This document shows positions 26,111 to 38,015 of a stretch of 64,000 nucleotides of DNA, piece by piece. Under the pieces are notes generated by a model. That model had not been told where the DNA came from. It did no database searches and saw nothing but the letters and a program-made list of their open reading frames with translations. The stretch is from assembly GCF_905220365.1 (NCBI RefSeq), contig NC_061152.1:1-64000 (forward strand), written 5' to 3'. A program made the translations under genes and the position numbers. Source of the DNA: Vanessa cardui. Taxonomy: Eukaryota > Arthropoda > Insecta > Lepidoptera > Nymphalidae. How positions within the stretch are numbered: the stretch's first letter is position 1; each line of letters opens with the position of its first letter.

Positions 26111-26580
26111 GTATGTATGTCAAAAGTTGCAGCTCGATCGAAGTTGAAGTTTGCCCCCCAGGGCACTAACTCGGAAGTAAGTCGAAAACGCAAGGCCTCC
26201 GCGCAACACGTCACGCCCCGGCCTGAGCCCGATCATCGGTGTATTTCATTTATTTATGTTTTACGATCGCATTCATACGCTATTCTGGTCTTGGTATTTG
26301 ATGTATATTATACTAAAACGAATCCACATACTAACCGACTACGCGGACACTTTGAGAGTTCTGTATTGTTGTATCTTCGACTTGTGTACGACACAACACG
26401 CAGCTGGAAACAACAATAGTAACTAAACAAATTCGAATATTACAAATTCATATTACTTTTCCTATCTATATATATATATGCCATACTTGTGACACACTCG
26501 GCTTCGCACGGGTTCAGTGTTGATACTAAATATATTACAGAATGTCTTTGTAGATAAAATTCATAGATTTTTGTCATTAA
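26111..26580. other. gene-free DNA with Helitron-like end
   Basis: A short open stretch after 26117 has no recognisable domain. GGCTTCGCACGGGTTCAGTG (26504) resembles the Helitron-like termini at 28920 and 52330. Confidence 0.4.
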
Positions 26581-26582
26581 AT

Positions 26583-27115
26583 CAAATCAAAATAAACTTT
26601 ACTCGAGTAGGCTTTTACAAGCACTTTTGAATCGTCATTTTACAATTAAGTGAAGCTACCACCGGTTCGGAAAGTAGATTCTACCGAGAAGAACCGGCAA
26701 GTAACTCAGTAGTTACTCTTTTTCAACATTTAAAAAATACAAAGTCTAGTTAGTTAAATACAATTATTTAAATTAATATATGCTGCGTGGTCAAAAGGTA
26801 TTAACTCCACGCTTTTTTATCATCTATAAAATCGTGTATCGAATAATATGCCTTTTTTACCAATGTATTTTAACAAACGATTTGAATTTACGATACGGCA
26901 AAGTTAAAAATGTCTGCGGAATTTTATTATAGAAACGGATACCTTGCCCCAAGGACTTATTGACTTTGCGGAGTCGGAAACTTGGCATTATAAGCTTATC
27001 CTTACTCCTAGTGCACATACAATGATTATCATTGATTTTATTTTTATTTTGATTAAGTAATATAAACCGCTTTGTCCTGTACTTAAAATCGGTAATATCT
27101 TCGAAAATCTTCATT
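26583..27115 (-). mobile_element. LINE-C 3' end with terminal codons
   Basis: Reverse strand encodes a C-terminal LINE segment (PSFRLRKVNKSLGQGIRFYN and KFKSFVK) typical of Jockey/CR1-like elements, then untranslated tail. 5'-truncated and frameshifted. Confidence 0.78.
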
Positions 27116-27236
27116 TCAATTACATTATTTTATATGATATGATCCAAACAGTCGTATATAAAATGCAAAATGTATTTAAGGTACTCAGATTAATAAGGAT
27201 TTAGGATGTTTTGTTTAATGTTGCTTCGTAAACATG

Positions 27237-27500
27237 CCATTACTAGCCGTTGCCTGCGGCCTCGCCCGCGTGGAAATTGGTTATAAATAATTTAACAGGA
27301 TAATTTGAAGTATTGCATTAATTTCAGACCTATCTGTAAACTACGTCCAACTTTCGCCGGCTTTTGTTGGAATAGATCAAAATCCTTCCTTAGCCATCCG
27401 CTAATACGTCATTATACCTACGTCATAACATCAAATTTCAGCCCGATCCGTCCAGTGGTTTGGGCTCGGCCATCTGGACTCTTTATTATTATTAGGATTT
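27237..27500 (-). mobile_element. Helitron-like non-autonomous element
   Basis: Left end CTAGCCGTTGCCTGCGGCCT is the reverse of a hairpin-plus-CTAG Helitron 3' end. Right part holds TTCAGCCCGATCCGTCCAGT. Assigned by end structure and general lepidopteran pattern. Confidence 0.5.
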
Positions 27501-27599
27501 AAACAGAAGTATAAATAGCATAGTATAATTTTGGTCGGTATTTCTCTTAACGTCTAAAATATAAGAAGTGATCACTGTGACGTAACGATTACTTATATA

Positions 27600-27803
27600 C
27601 AATAGTATGACAGTGAACATTAAGAACCCATTGTGATACAAGGCCAGAGACAGCTGTACCATAAATCTATTAAAATAATCCTCAGGTTTTTTCGAGATCA
27701 CTCTTACGATAGAGTTAAACGGCGCCGGCGCCGCCGCACTTGTGTTACTCGTAAATATATCAATTAATTCGTTTGTTAATTCCATCATCGCATCTGGTAT
27801 TTT
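27600..27803 (-). other. possible coding exon of unknown gene
   Basis: On the minus strand an open segment follows a plausible acceptor (AAATCAG) and could end at GTAATC. It encodes a hydrophilic start, SNTSAAAPAPFNSIVRVISK, then a hydrophobic stretch that could span a membrane. It is unlike the surrounding repeats. I do not recognise the family. Confidence 0.25.
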
Positions 27804-28011
27804 AGGTGACTTCAAAATCTGATTTAATCAGCATTTGGTATGAATTGTTAAACGTGACCATCTATTCGTTATCCCGTCGCGGCAAAGCCTCAAATCTCGA
27901 CGTAAAAATATACTGACACCTACACCCTAATCCATCTATGACAGGAAAAAAGGCAGAAAAAAACATTTGACAACGAATTGAAGTGTCATCATTGGCAATT
28001 TTTAATGGTAT

Positions 28012-28283
28012 CGGTTGGCCGACGAGCATATGGGCCATCTGATGATAAGTAGTCACCATCACCCATAGACAATGACGCTGTAAGAAATATTAACTATTCC
28101 TAACATCGTCAATGCGCCACTAACCTTGGGAACTAAGATGCTATGTCCCTTGTGTCTGTTACACTGTCTCACTCACTCTTCAAACCGGAACACGACAAAA
28201 CTGAGTACAGTTATTTAGCGGTAGAATAACTGGTGAGTGGGTGGTACCTACCCAGACGGGCTTGCACAAAGCCCTACCACCAA
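28012..28283 (-). mobile_element. SINE-B copy
   Basis: CGGTTGGCCGACGAGCATAT to GCTTGCACAAAGCCCTACCA. Confidence 0.82.
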
Positions 28284-28461
28284 GTGAATATGGCTGGGAG
28301 CAATTCATCGAATTTGCTGCATTGGTTCGGTCGTGAAAGAGCGCCAGACAGACAGAGTTACTTTCACACTTATAATATTAGTTTAGATTTCGATCTCAGC
28401 GCCACCTACCGGGTCCTATCTAAAGCATCCCTATAGAAGTACAGTTGCATACACGTGTACA

Positions 28462-28692
28462 TAAGTCAGCCCGTAAAGCTCCTATTGCTGGACAAAGGAC
28501 TCCCCCCTGAGAAGATCTGGAGGTTAATCCATCGACACATCTTGCTCAAAGCGGGTAGATGGTTTCATCGCGATCTTTTCCTTTAAACGCTTGAATACTC
28601 CGTGGTGTTTGAACTGTCTTTCCTAACTGCCTGTCTTTGAACCAGAGATCATCGGTCAAGATGTCCGTTCTAACCACTGGACCATCTTGGGT
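28462..28692 (-). mobile_element. SINE related to family A
   Basis: GTAAAGCTCCTATTGCTGGA at the tail; CTAACCACTGGACCATCTTG at the tRNA-like head. Distinct subfamily. Confidence 0.65.
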
Positions 28693-28954
28693 TTTATGTA
28701 TAGAAACATAATATCATTAAAGTAAGACATACAGTATGTATTGCTACCGATATATATCTGTTATTGGCACACGCGGACTGCAATTATTTATCAACAAACA
28801 AACAATTATCATCGCGAGAACATTTACGTGAAACATCTGTATTTACTGAGGCGACCATCGACAAGATGGCAACGAGGACAGTTACCATATTTTTATGTAA
28901 TTCACTAGCGACCCGACCCGACTTCGCACGGGTGCAATGCTGATACTAAATATA

Positions 28955-29200
28955 AATAAATAAATATGTGACAACATCACATACATTACTCTGATCCCAA
29001 TGTAAGTAGCTAAAGCACTTGTGTTGTGGAAGATCAGAAGTAACGCCGGCACCACAAACACCCAGACCCAAGACAACATGGAAAACTAATGGTAATCTAC
29101 ATCGACACGGCCGGAAATCGAACTGGGACCTCGGAGTGGCGTACCCATGAAACCGATGTACACCCCACTCAACCAAGGAGGTCGTCGTATACTACAGAAT
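28955..29200 (-). mobile_element. SINE-D copy
   Basis: CTGATCCCAATGTAAGTAGC, GGAAATCGAACTGGGACCTC and head AACCAAGGAGGTCGTC. Confidence 0.8.
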
Positions 29201-29439
29201 TTGTAAATGTATATTGTATATTGTCCATGTATTATACACAAAAAAAAAATCCTCTCGAATCACTCTTTATATTAATACTACTACCATGTAATAATGATTT
29301 ACATATATATTTTCTTTTTTAGTATCAAACGAAGTATTTTTTTTTTATTCTCACATAAGTTACTTTTATTGTAATATACATTGTAATATTCTTCAGCCTT
29401 AAACTTCCATGTATACATATTATAAAACATAATTATAGT

Positions 29440-29718
29440 TGGTGGTAGGGCTTTGTGCAAGCCCGTCTGAGTAGGTACCACCCACTCGTCAGTTATTCTA
29501 CCACCAAATAACAGTACTCAGTATTATTGTGTTCCGGTTTTAAGGGTGAGTAAGCCAGTGTAACTACAGGCACAAGGGACGTAACATCTTAATTCCCAAG
29601 GTTGGTGGCGCATTGACGATGTAAGAAATAGTTAATATTTCTTAAAGCGTCATTGTCTGTGGGTGATTGTGACCACTTACCATCAGGTGGCCCACATGCT
29701 CGTCCTCCAACTTATACT
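29440..29718 (+). mobile_element. SINE-B copy
   Basis: TTGGTGGTAGGGCTTTGTGC to ATGCTCGTCCTCCAACTTAT. Confidence 0.82.
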
Positions 29719-30162
29719 ATATAAAAAAATAATTAAGTAGTTGGCTTCCCAGATAAATAAATAAACGTCTCCAATGAAAACTGAACAACTGGTAAAACCA
29801 ATAACAACTCGACGTGACGTCACAGAACGTCATAACTTGTTTCTTTTTTTATTCGCGTCCAACAGTATATCATATTGACAAATAGCCGGAATGCCGCGAC
29901 GATTACCATTAACGCTTTGTGAGAAATCTAACTGTAATCACTCCTTATGTGACACATCTTCTGATATAATAATGGTCGAATGGAAAAAACCTTATCTAAA
30001 GACATTATTTTATTGAACACAAACAATAATTACGTTACAAATGGGGAGTGACTATCTGTATCAGTGTTATCAGTTATGTATTACGGCTAAACCGCTGAAC
30101 CGAATCCGATGAAGTTTGGTACGAAACAAGGTTTAACTATAAGAAAAAAACTTTCTATAACG

Positions 30163-30446
30163 CAATGATATTCTAATAAACAGATATGTTATACCCATAC
30201 TAAACAACAGAAAAAATTATGTCGCGCCGGGGACCGTTTATTTTACATTTCGTTACAAGTAAAACTTGATAAAAGCAATAAGTAAAAGGGAGAACTAGAT
30301 GTTTTAATTACGCAAGACGTATTACTACGTAATTATGATATGCTATAGTATATTACTATGTAAAACGACTAAAGTCCCAATTGGGACGTTTTCTAGTCTT
30401 CACTTTTTGCGCGTTAATAACATATCTGTTTTCTACAACATCATTG
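30163..30446. mobile_element. MITE, first of three copies
   Basis: ~30-bp inverted ends with core AACAGATATGTTAT. The interior has an AT-rich palindrome built on TTACTACGTAA. The other copies are at 36176-36472 and about 42880-43190. Confidence 0.78.
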
Positions 30447-30531
30447 ATATAATGTGAATGAATCCAACTAGTATTAAATAAAGTGATGTTAAAAGAAACA
30501 GTTATATAGATAAAAGTATGGCTATGCAAAT

Positions 30532-30628
30532 GCCCGCATTGGGACAGCGTGGTGGAATATATTTCGAACCTTCTCCTCAAAGGGAGAGGAGGCTTTTAGG
30601 CCAGCAGTGGGAAATTTACAAGCTGTTG
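30532..30628 (+). mobile_element. SINE-A 3' end
   Basis: CCGCATTGGGACAGCGTGGT to TTACAAGCTGTTGTTGT. Confidence 0.8.
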
Positions 30629-30688
30629 TTGTTATTGTATCCAAATGCCATACGCAGATCAATGTTGGGTGGAGTATAACGTCACGTT

Positions 30689-30739
30689 GAATATAAGAAG
30701 GTATGGGAACCGATTTGGTTCCCATACCTTCTTATATTC
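30689..30739. repeat. perfect hairpin, 23-bp arms
   Basis: Arms 30689-30711 and 30717-30739 pair without mismatch across the 5-base loop GATTT (AAGGTATGGGAACC / GGTTCCCATACCTT). Confidence 0.9.
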
Positions 30740-30805
30740 TTCTTACTTCTTGTAAACAGTCAATACGATAAGAAGTGTCAAACTAACATTACAAGGTATA
30801 AAGCA

Positions 30806-31015
30806 AGCTTGACTATCTCCCTGGTAGAGGTACACCAGTTATCATGGGCCACATCGAGGTCCCGGGTTCGATTCCCGGCCGAGTCGATGTGGAAGTTCAT
30901 TACTTGTCTACGTCGTCTCGGGTCTGGGTGTTTGTGGTGTCGTCGTTACTTCTGATTTCCACAACACAAGTGCTTTAGCTACTCACATTGGGATCAGAGT
31001 AATGTATGTGATGTT
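30806..31015 (+). mobile_element. SINE-D copy, diverged head
   Basis: B-box-like CCCGGGTTCGATTCCCGG and tail TTGGGATCAGAGTAATGTAT. Confidence 0.75.
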
Positions 31016-31477
31016 ATATTTATCGCTTTACTTGATGATAGGATTTTATTCAAACTCCTTAGAGTACCTGATCACTTATTCTCACATGACATCCTGTGCA
31101 CACAACACCCGGGGATTACGACACCCATTTCTAGTGATGGGAATCTTTTGTTGTTAACAATGAAAAAAATGGTATCACTTTATCTTCCAAATCCAAAATT
31201 TTTGGTAATCAGATCGGTTCAGACAGCTATTCGTATAGGTACAAATGTAAGCACGTGTATTTGTGTGTGTAACAAATCAAAAGAGGCACGCGTATTGCAA
31301 ATAGTCACTCAAGCGTAAACAATATCTTGTCTCAAAGCGTCAAGAGGTCGGCCAGGTGTGTCTAGGTCAAACCGTATTGATATTGGGATTCCCAGTTAAA
31401 ACGAAGATGTTTTCGGTATATACTATTTTTATAATATAAGAGAAAACGCCGCCTACACTATAATATCACTATACTGA

Positions 31478-31742
31478 ACTGAGATGGCCCAGTGGTTAGA
31501 ACGCGTGCATCTTAACCGATGATTTCGGGTTTAAACCCAGGCAAGCACTACGGTATATATGTGCTTAATATGTGTTTATAATTCATCTCTTGCTCGGTGA
31601 AGGAAAACATCGTGAGAAAACCTACATGTGTCTAATTTCATCGAAATTGTGCCACATGTGCATTTCACCTGTGGTGGAATATGTCCCAAACTCTTTCCTT
31701 AGTGGGAGAGGAGCCCAGCAGTGGGAAATTTACAGGCTGTTA
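31478..31742 (+). mobile_element. SINE-A copy at the left edge of the tandem duplication
   Basis: Head CTGAGATGGCCCAGTGGTTA to tail CAGGCTGTTACTGTAC. The duplication begins inside it at 31522. Confidence 0.82.
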
Positions 31743-32059
31743 CTGTACTGTACTGTATCGTACGTTACTCTCGTGACCTCGATGACCGCTAAGGCAACAT
31801 ATTCAATTCTCTGTCATTACCAAACAACAGATAAGGACATATACAAATGTATATCTTTCGCTAAGATATATATGTGTATATATGTTGCACGTGGCGCGTG
31901 GGTGTCCGTCGCATCCGTAATGTGCGTACTATGTGTTCGCGCTATATTTACTCTTAAAACATATATTAAGTCAGTTAATCAACATTTCAATATAACTTTG
32001 TAAGCATCGCTTAGCTATTTATTATATTATTTTATAATAGGGTCTGTGGGCGGCCATGC

Positions 32060-32265
32060 GGATGTTCGGCCCCGTGTTTAAGGAGTCACCACCGTCCGCT
32101 GACAATGGCGCTTTAGGAAATATTAAGCACAGCCTTGAGAAATAAGATGTTATGTCTCTCGTGCCTGTCGTTACACGGGCTCACTTACGCCTCAAAACGG
32201 AGCGCAATACTAAATAAGCTGCTTGGTGGATAATACCTACATACTGGCACAAAGTCCTACCACCA
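32060..32265 (-). repeat. diverged SINE-B relative (copy 1)
   Basis: GGGTCTGTGGGCGGCCA to GGCACAAAGTCCTACCACCA. Paired with 39165-39370. Confidence 0.55.
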
Positions 32266-32280
32266 ACACACTGGTTGGTA

Positions 32281-32597
32281 AGTAAGTAAGTAAGTAAGTA
32301 AGTATTCTTTATTGTACACCAAAGAATAAATAAATTATACAGTAATTGCAAATCTTGATCTAAATGTACAATTGGCGGCCTTATCGCTAAGCAGCGATCT
32401 CTGCCAGGCAACCATGTTACGTAGGACATAGTAATCAGTAATTAAACGTTTCAGGTGTACATATATAAGAGAAAAACATACTTATACGAAATTAAACATA
32501 TACATAGTAAACGTAAATATACTATTTTCAATATATAATAAGCTATATGTATAATTTGTACTACAAGTTTTTTTTTTTTTTTTTATTATATATATAT
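32281..32597 (-). mobile_element. LINE 3' fragment with (TACT)n tail, copy 1 only
   Basis: GTAAGTAAGTAAGTAAGTAA microsatellite then ATTCTTTATTGTACACCAAA. Copy 2 lacks it (39377 reads straight through). Confidence 0.75.
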
Positions 32598-32818
32598 TTG
32601 TAAGTGGTCACCACTGCCCATCGTCATAGACACCGAAAGAAGTTTTGGACCAACACCAAGTATATTCATTTTCAAACAATCGATTTAAATTAAATTGCAA
32701 ATAATAATTGTAACCAATACTAATACTATACTATATGTGAAAGTAACTCTGTGTGTCTGTCGCTCTTTCACGACCAACGCTGAACCGAATTTGATGAAAT
32801 TTGGTATGAAAAAATTCA

Positions 32819-32985
32819 CTTGGTGGTAGGGCTTTGTGTAAGCCCGTCTGGGTAGGTACCACCCACTTATCAGATATTCTATCGCCAAATAACAGTACTC
32901 AGTATTGTTGTGTTCCGGTTTGAAGGGTGAGTGTGCCAGTTTAACTACAGGCACCTACATGAATAAAGTTTATTTTGATTTGATT
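32819..32985 (+). mobile_element. chimera of SINE-B 5' half and LINE-C tail (copy 1)
   Basis: SINE-B runs to ACTACAGGCAC and changes directly into CTACATGAATAAAGTTTATT. The same junction is at 39740 in copy 2. Confidence 0.75.
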
Positions 32986-33191
32986 TGATTTGAAATCAGG
33001 CGTCCGTTTAACAGCACGCTGTATTGTGCATTTTTTGTTTGGTCAGCGAGTTTTGCAATCGATTCGAGACAGCCTCTCGAATCCATAGCCGGCCTCGCGC
33101 CGGCCGGGGTTTCCCGCTTGCGGCACGAGGTTAGCGATGTCGTCTTTCCCGTTTTGGAGGTATCGCTTAGTTATCTAAGCTTAAATCTTTA

Positions 33192-33314
33192 AGGCAAGGC
33201 GGCAGACACGAGCTGGATGCGAGTAGCCGGAAAAAAACCACAGTGGCGTGCAATTGGAGAGGCCTATGTCCAGCAGTGGACAAAAACGGGCTGATGATGA
33301 AAATGATAATGATG
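33192..33314 (+). mobile_element. RTE-type LINE 3' end, copy 1 only
   Basis: Contains GAGAGGCCTATGTCCAGCAG and ends in GATGAT repeats. Flanked by AAATCTTTA (33183-33191 and 33315-33323); copy 2 has the single empty site at 39961. Confidence 0.85.
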
Positions 33315-33590
33315 AAATCTTTACATAGTATAAAACAAAGTCGCTTGCCGCTGTCTGTCCCTTTGTATGCTTAGATCTTTAATTACGCAACGGATTTTGA
33401 TGCGGTTTGTTTTTAATAGATAAAATGATTCTAGAGGAAGGTTTTTGTATATAATATATGAACAATATAGTAAAGAAACACTGATAATTTTAAAAGTTGC
33501 GAATATTATGTCGTAAATAAAGAAATTCTGTAGTATTTCGGTATCAGTTTTTGCACTCATCTGAAGCCGGGACAGGTCGCTAGTAAATAC
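33313..33590 (+). mobile_element. Helitron-like element (copy 1)
   Basis: Begins near ATCTTTACATAGTATAAAAC, contains ACGCAACGGATTTTGATGCG and ends GAAGCCGGGACAGGTCGCTAG, the hairpin-plus-CTAG end typical of Helitrons. Confidence 0.6.
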
Positions 33591-33671
33591 TAAAAAGACT
33601 ACTTAATTTGCATATTCTTTGTAATTTAAAAACTAGTTTCCCGTCCCAGCTTCAAACGGATATATACAACA

Positions 33672-33897
33672 ATATAAATATAAATATGAGACATCACATA
33701 CATTACTATGATCCCAATGCTAAAACACTTGTGTTGTGGTAAGTCAGAAGTAACGACGGTACAAACACCCAGACCCAAGACAACATAGAAAACTAATGAT
33801 AATCTACATTGACTCGGCCGGGAATCGAAACCGGGGGACCTCGGAGTGGCGTACCCATGAAAACCGGTGTACACACTGCTCGACCACGGAGGTCGTG
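33672..33897 (-). mobile_element. SINE-D, copy 1 only
   Basis: TACTATGATCCCAATGCTAA to ACCACGGAGGTCGTG. Absent at the matching place in copy 2 (about 40628). Confidence 0.82.
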
Positions 33898-34904
33898 AAA
33901 TCTATTTTATATATCTATCTATTTCAATCGAAATAGGAATAAAGATGAACAAACGTTAGATTTTCGCGTTTCAGCGATGTACATTGTACATATAACTCAG
34001 CTATATTACTAACAAAAGTTTATGATTATTCTATATTTAACGGCACATTGCCATCATTATTTTCGGTACCCATATGTGGCCGCCGAGCGACCGTGTTGTC
34101 AGGCGAAGAGAATTGAAACCACGTGTATGAGGCTGTTTTACAATATCCAATTTTTTTTTACTCAAATATAATACATTATTAAATATAAAATACGAACTAT
34201 ATAAAATATATTTAAAAATATAAAATACAAAGGCATAAATATATCGCATAAATTTACTGCCAAATGTTATTTATTTGACTTTTTTTCCTGTTATGATTGA
34301 AATAGAGTATGGTAAGCTATCTTTGAATTGGATGTCCCAATAGGCGGACCGATCGTATGAGCGTCACGGTAGCGTGCGAAAGCAATCCTGTGACGCTCGC
34401 TGATGGCAGAGAGAGCATTCTCGATTAATAAGGCAAGTTAGGCGTCCTTATCCTTACAGCCATAAGTCAAAGTTGTTAAACAAGAAAAAAGGATACCCAA
34501 AAGTACCTGATAACATTTTGGTATATTATATAATCGCTGACGTTTATCGGAGTGGTATCGTACTCGTGACATGCGCCAAAAGGCCATATTACAGAAAAAA
34601 AGGCTTTATAACGAATGCCCAACATAGTTGGAGAAGCTGTGATCTTCTAGTCATCACGATGCTTCGCAAACCGCTCCTATAATACCTATAGATAAATAAA
34701 TACATTACATTTACAAGTAGCACTCTCAAATTGTGGAATTCCCTGACGTTTTTAGAAGTGAGTATGCTGTTGGCAATAACCAACAGCGTCACTGCTGGGG
34801 GAGGCAAGATATGTTACCCAAACCTAGACTGGCTCCACTTAAGAGCTCACGAAAGGCGGATCCTTAGGCCTCCTGTGAGGCCCGACCTCGGAAAGGAATA
34901 ATAA

Positions 34905-35132
34905 TAAACATGAGACAACATCACATACATTACTCTGATCCCAATGTAAGTAGCTAAAGCACTTGTGTTATGGAAAATCAGAAGTAACGACGGTACCACA
35001 AACACCCAGACCCAAGACAACATAGAAAACTAATGATAATCTACATCGACTCCGCCGGGAATCGAACCCGGGACCTCAGAGTGGCGTACCCATGAAAACC
35101 GGTGTACACACCACTCGACCACGGAGGTCGTC
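34905..35132 (-). mobile_element. SINE-D (copy 1)
   Basis: CTGATCCCAATGTAAGTAGC to CGACCACGGAGGTCGTC. Shared with 41640-41863, so older than the duplication. Confidence 0.82.
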
Positions 35133-35435
35133 AGAATGACGTGTAAGGTGAAGTCTCGAAATGAAAGAGGGCCCTTGAGCTGAGTCGGTGCGTATATTGT
35201 GTGCTACCTTGTAGCTTGTTGTCGGCTGTGAGTCTCGACGGGGTCGTGTCGAGGACCGGATATCAACCGCGTGAAACGACGCCCGGAAAACCGTCCGTCG
35301 AAATTAACGAATATTGAAAAAGTTTATATGAGGAAAATCAATAAATTAAAGTAAATCAAAACACCGATTTTGGTTAATAAAATAAATATATTTTTACTAT
35401 TATTATAATAAAGTAAATAACAGCCTACAGTAAGG

Positions 35436-35714
35436 TAACAGTCTGTACATTTCCCACTGCTGAGATAAGGCTTCCTCTTCCATTAGAGGGTTTGGAACAT
35501 ATTCCACAACGCTGTTCCAATGCGGGTTGGTGAATTGCACATGTGGCAGAATTTCTATGAAATTAGACACATGCAGGTTTCCTCACGATGTTTTCCTTCA
35601 CCGCCGAGCACGAGATGAATTATAAACACAAATTAAGCACATATATAATTAGTGGCGCTTGCCTGGGTTTGAACCCGCAACCATCGGTTAAGATGCACGC
35701 GTTCTAACCATCTC
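35436..35714 (-). mobile_element. SINE-A (copy 1)
   Basis: GTAACAGTCTGTACATTTCC to TTCTAACCATCTC; shared with 42127-42413. Confidence 0.82.
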
Positions 35715-36175
35715 ATCTTTAGTATAATAATCCAAACTAATTACTTTAAAACGAAAATAACTAAGTCTTTTACCTCTTCTTTGGTGATGCAAGGAATGAT
35801 CAATAATTCTATTCTAATTATACAGCGCCATTGTCTTATGGGCAATGGTACCATTTGCCCATCCACCTCCCTGTATCATAAGAAAACCAGCAAGCTACAT
35901 TCCATAGAACGAAGTAAGTACGATACTATGTACTAAGAACATATGTATCTTGTATTGAATATGTAAAAAATCATAATTACATTCAACTATTTATGTTATT
36001 CAAATTATTGTTAAGGAAAAACCGCATTCATGATAACACATTACGCATCAACCGCCCATCATAACATACAATTTATCAGAACTAATCATTCAGATCACAC
36101 AACACGCATATTTATCGACATACAGAATAAAATCGATCAATGAACTAAAAGGACTGTCAAGTAACTTTACTATAC

Positions 36176-36472
36176 CCAATGAGATTCTAATAAACAGATA
36201 TGTTATACCCATACTAAACAACAGAAAAAAGTGTGCCGCGCCGGGGACCGTTTATTTTATATTTCGTACAAGTACAAAGGATAGCTTGATAAAAACAATA
36301 AGTAAAAGGGATAACTAGATGTTTTAATTACGCAAAACGTATTACTACGTAATTATAATGTATTATAACGTATTACTACGTAAAACAATTAAAGGCAAAC
36401 GTCCCAATTTGGACGTTTTCTAGTCTTCACTTTTTCGCGTTAATAACATATCTGTTTACTACAACATCATTG
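36176..36472. mobile_element. MITE, second copy
   Basis: Same element as 30163-30446. Flanked by ACTATAC (36169-36175 and 36473-36479), a possible 7-bp target duplication. Confidence 0.78.
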
Positions 36473-36524
36473 ACTATACCGCATTTTTGAATCGTCAATA
36501 TTTCAATTTTTTTTATGGCATAGT

Positions 36525-36687
36525 TTGGCGGACGAGCATATGGCCCACAAGCTGGTAAGTGGTCACCATCAGCCATAGACAATGACGCTGTAAGAAATAT
36601 TAACTATTCCTTACATCGTCAATGCGCCACCAACCTTGGGAACTAAGATGTTATGTCCCTTGTGCCTGTAGTTACACTGGCTCACTC
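36525..36687 (-). mobile_element. partial SINE-B (copy 1)
   Basis: TTGGCGGACGAGCATATGGC to GTAGTTACACTGGCTCACTC. Counterpart at 43235-43403. Confidence 0.78.
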
Positions 36688-36689
36688 TG

Positions 36690-38015
36690 ATTCCGTTTCG
36701 GGAAAGAACGCGGGAAGAAACACGGGTAATTTGCATAGTTGATCTTCTAAATAACGAGATGCACGATTATCGTTTAATTAGTCCTTTATTGTATTCGAAG
36801 CATCAGGTCTAACGGCCATTCGCGTCCGCGAATTTCCCGTAACTCCAGTCAACTTTATTCAAAAAGTTTTCTTTTAATTAATGCATAACAACCCAAATAA
36901 ACAACAACAATCTTAATACTTCAATCCAGTTATGACATAAGAATAATTTCCTTTTTGCTTAAAACAAGTCTTAAATGGCTAATTAAAACATACAAAAATT
37001 AAAAGAGATTTTGTAAATATTGTAACAGTCCACAAAAAATAGTAACAATGGAACAGAATTACACACAATATGAACCCTAGACATAAGTCACTTTTTGTTG
37101 AAAATGTTAGTTTTGGATTTGTCTATTGAATAACTCCCCAAGTAGACCGGTGCAGTACAGTATTTTCCTGTGCCTTCAATATTCCAGTGTGTGTTTGCAA
37201 TTGTTTTCATTTCCAATGGCTTCAATGAAACTCATGTACTTATGAGGTATTTTACATTTCAATAGTTCTTAGCTTATTTGGATATGGTTGATGACTTCCA
37301 GAATTTATTTTTAGTATCTAACTGTAATTTTTTTGAAAACAAGACAGTTAAATAAAAAACGTCTTTCGCCAGTTCTTCTCAGGCGATAAATTCTAAACCG
37401 TTGATAGATTTTTGACAATCAATACATAAGTGTAATCACTTTTATATTAATTAAAGATCTAAAAGCCATTAAACCAAGAATTGAATTGAATTAATTAAAG
37501 ATTATTGCCTTTGACTTGACTACAATCCCATACTCATGATTGGTGTTAGTATTTAATTATCAACGTTTTCAAAACATTTCACTGTGAATTTTACTTAAAA
37601 AAATTGATTTGATTGGATCGCTAATAAGCAGCCTCATAGTGGCTTTATATATATTTTTTTAATTTTTTAATACAATATATTTGAATAAAAGTTCTTACAC
37701 ACAGCTATTAGTGGAGGGAACTGGCAGAAATTGTAACTTAAGGAAAAACCAATGTATTCAGGCGACCTTTCCTTCTCACTTTCATGGTCTTTTTTGGTAG
37801 TTTTATACAAAATTATTTAAATGAAGAGTTTTTAATTACAACTTTATTTATTGTTGTTTCATTATCCTATCTCATACTTTGTGTTCTCTATTCATCAACT
37901 TTATTTATTTCTTATTGGTTATAAATAATCTTATTTAACCCGTGCAACAGATGAGACACTTGTCTAGTTATCATAATAGACTTATATTGCTTATTTAGTA
38001 ATAACAGATTGTGTT
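36690..38015. other. gene-free unit of duplication copy 1
   Basis: AT-rich, no gene. Contains a LINE tail of the second subtype near 37365-37480. Matched by 43404-44890 in copy 2. Confidence 0.5.

Noticed and set aside
31478..31560. tRNA genes at the many A-box/B-box pairs
   Set aside because: All examined belong to repeated SINE heads with family-specific tails; none folds into an obvious complete tRNA with its own flanks by eye.
32281..32303. CRISPR-like or functional array at the AAGT repeats
   Set aside because: It is a simple microsatellite forming the tail of a LINE fragment.
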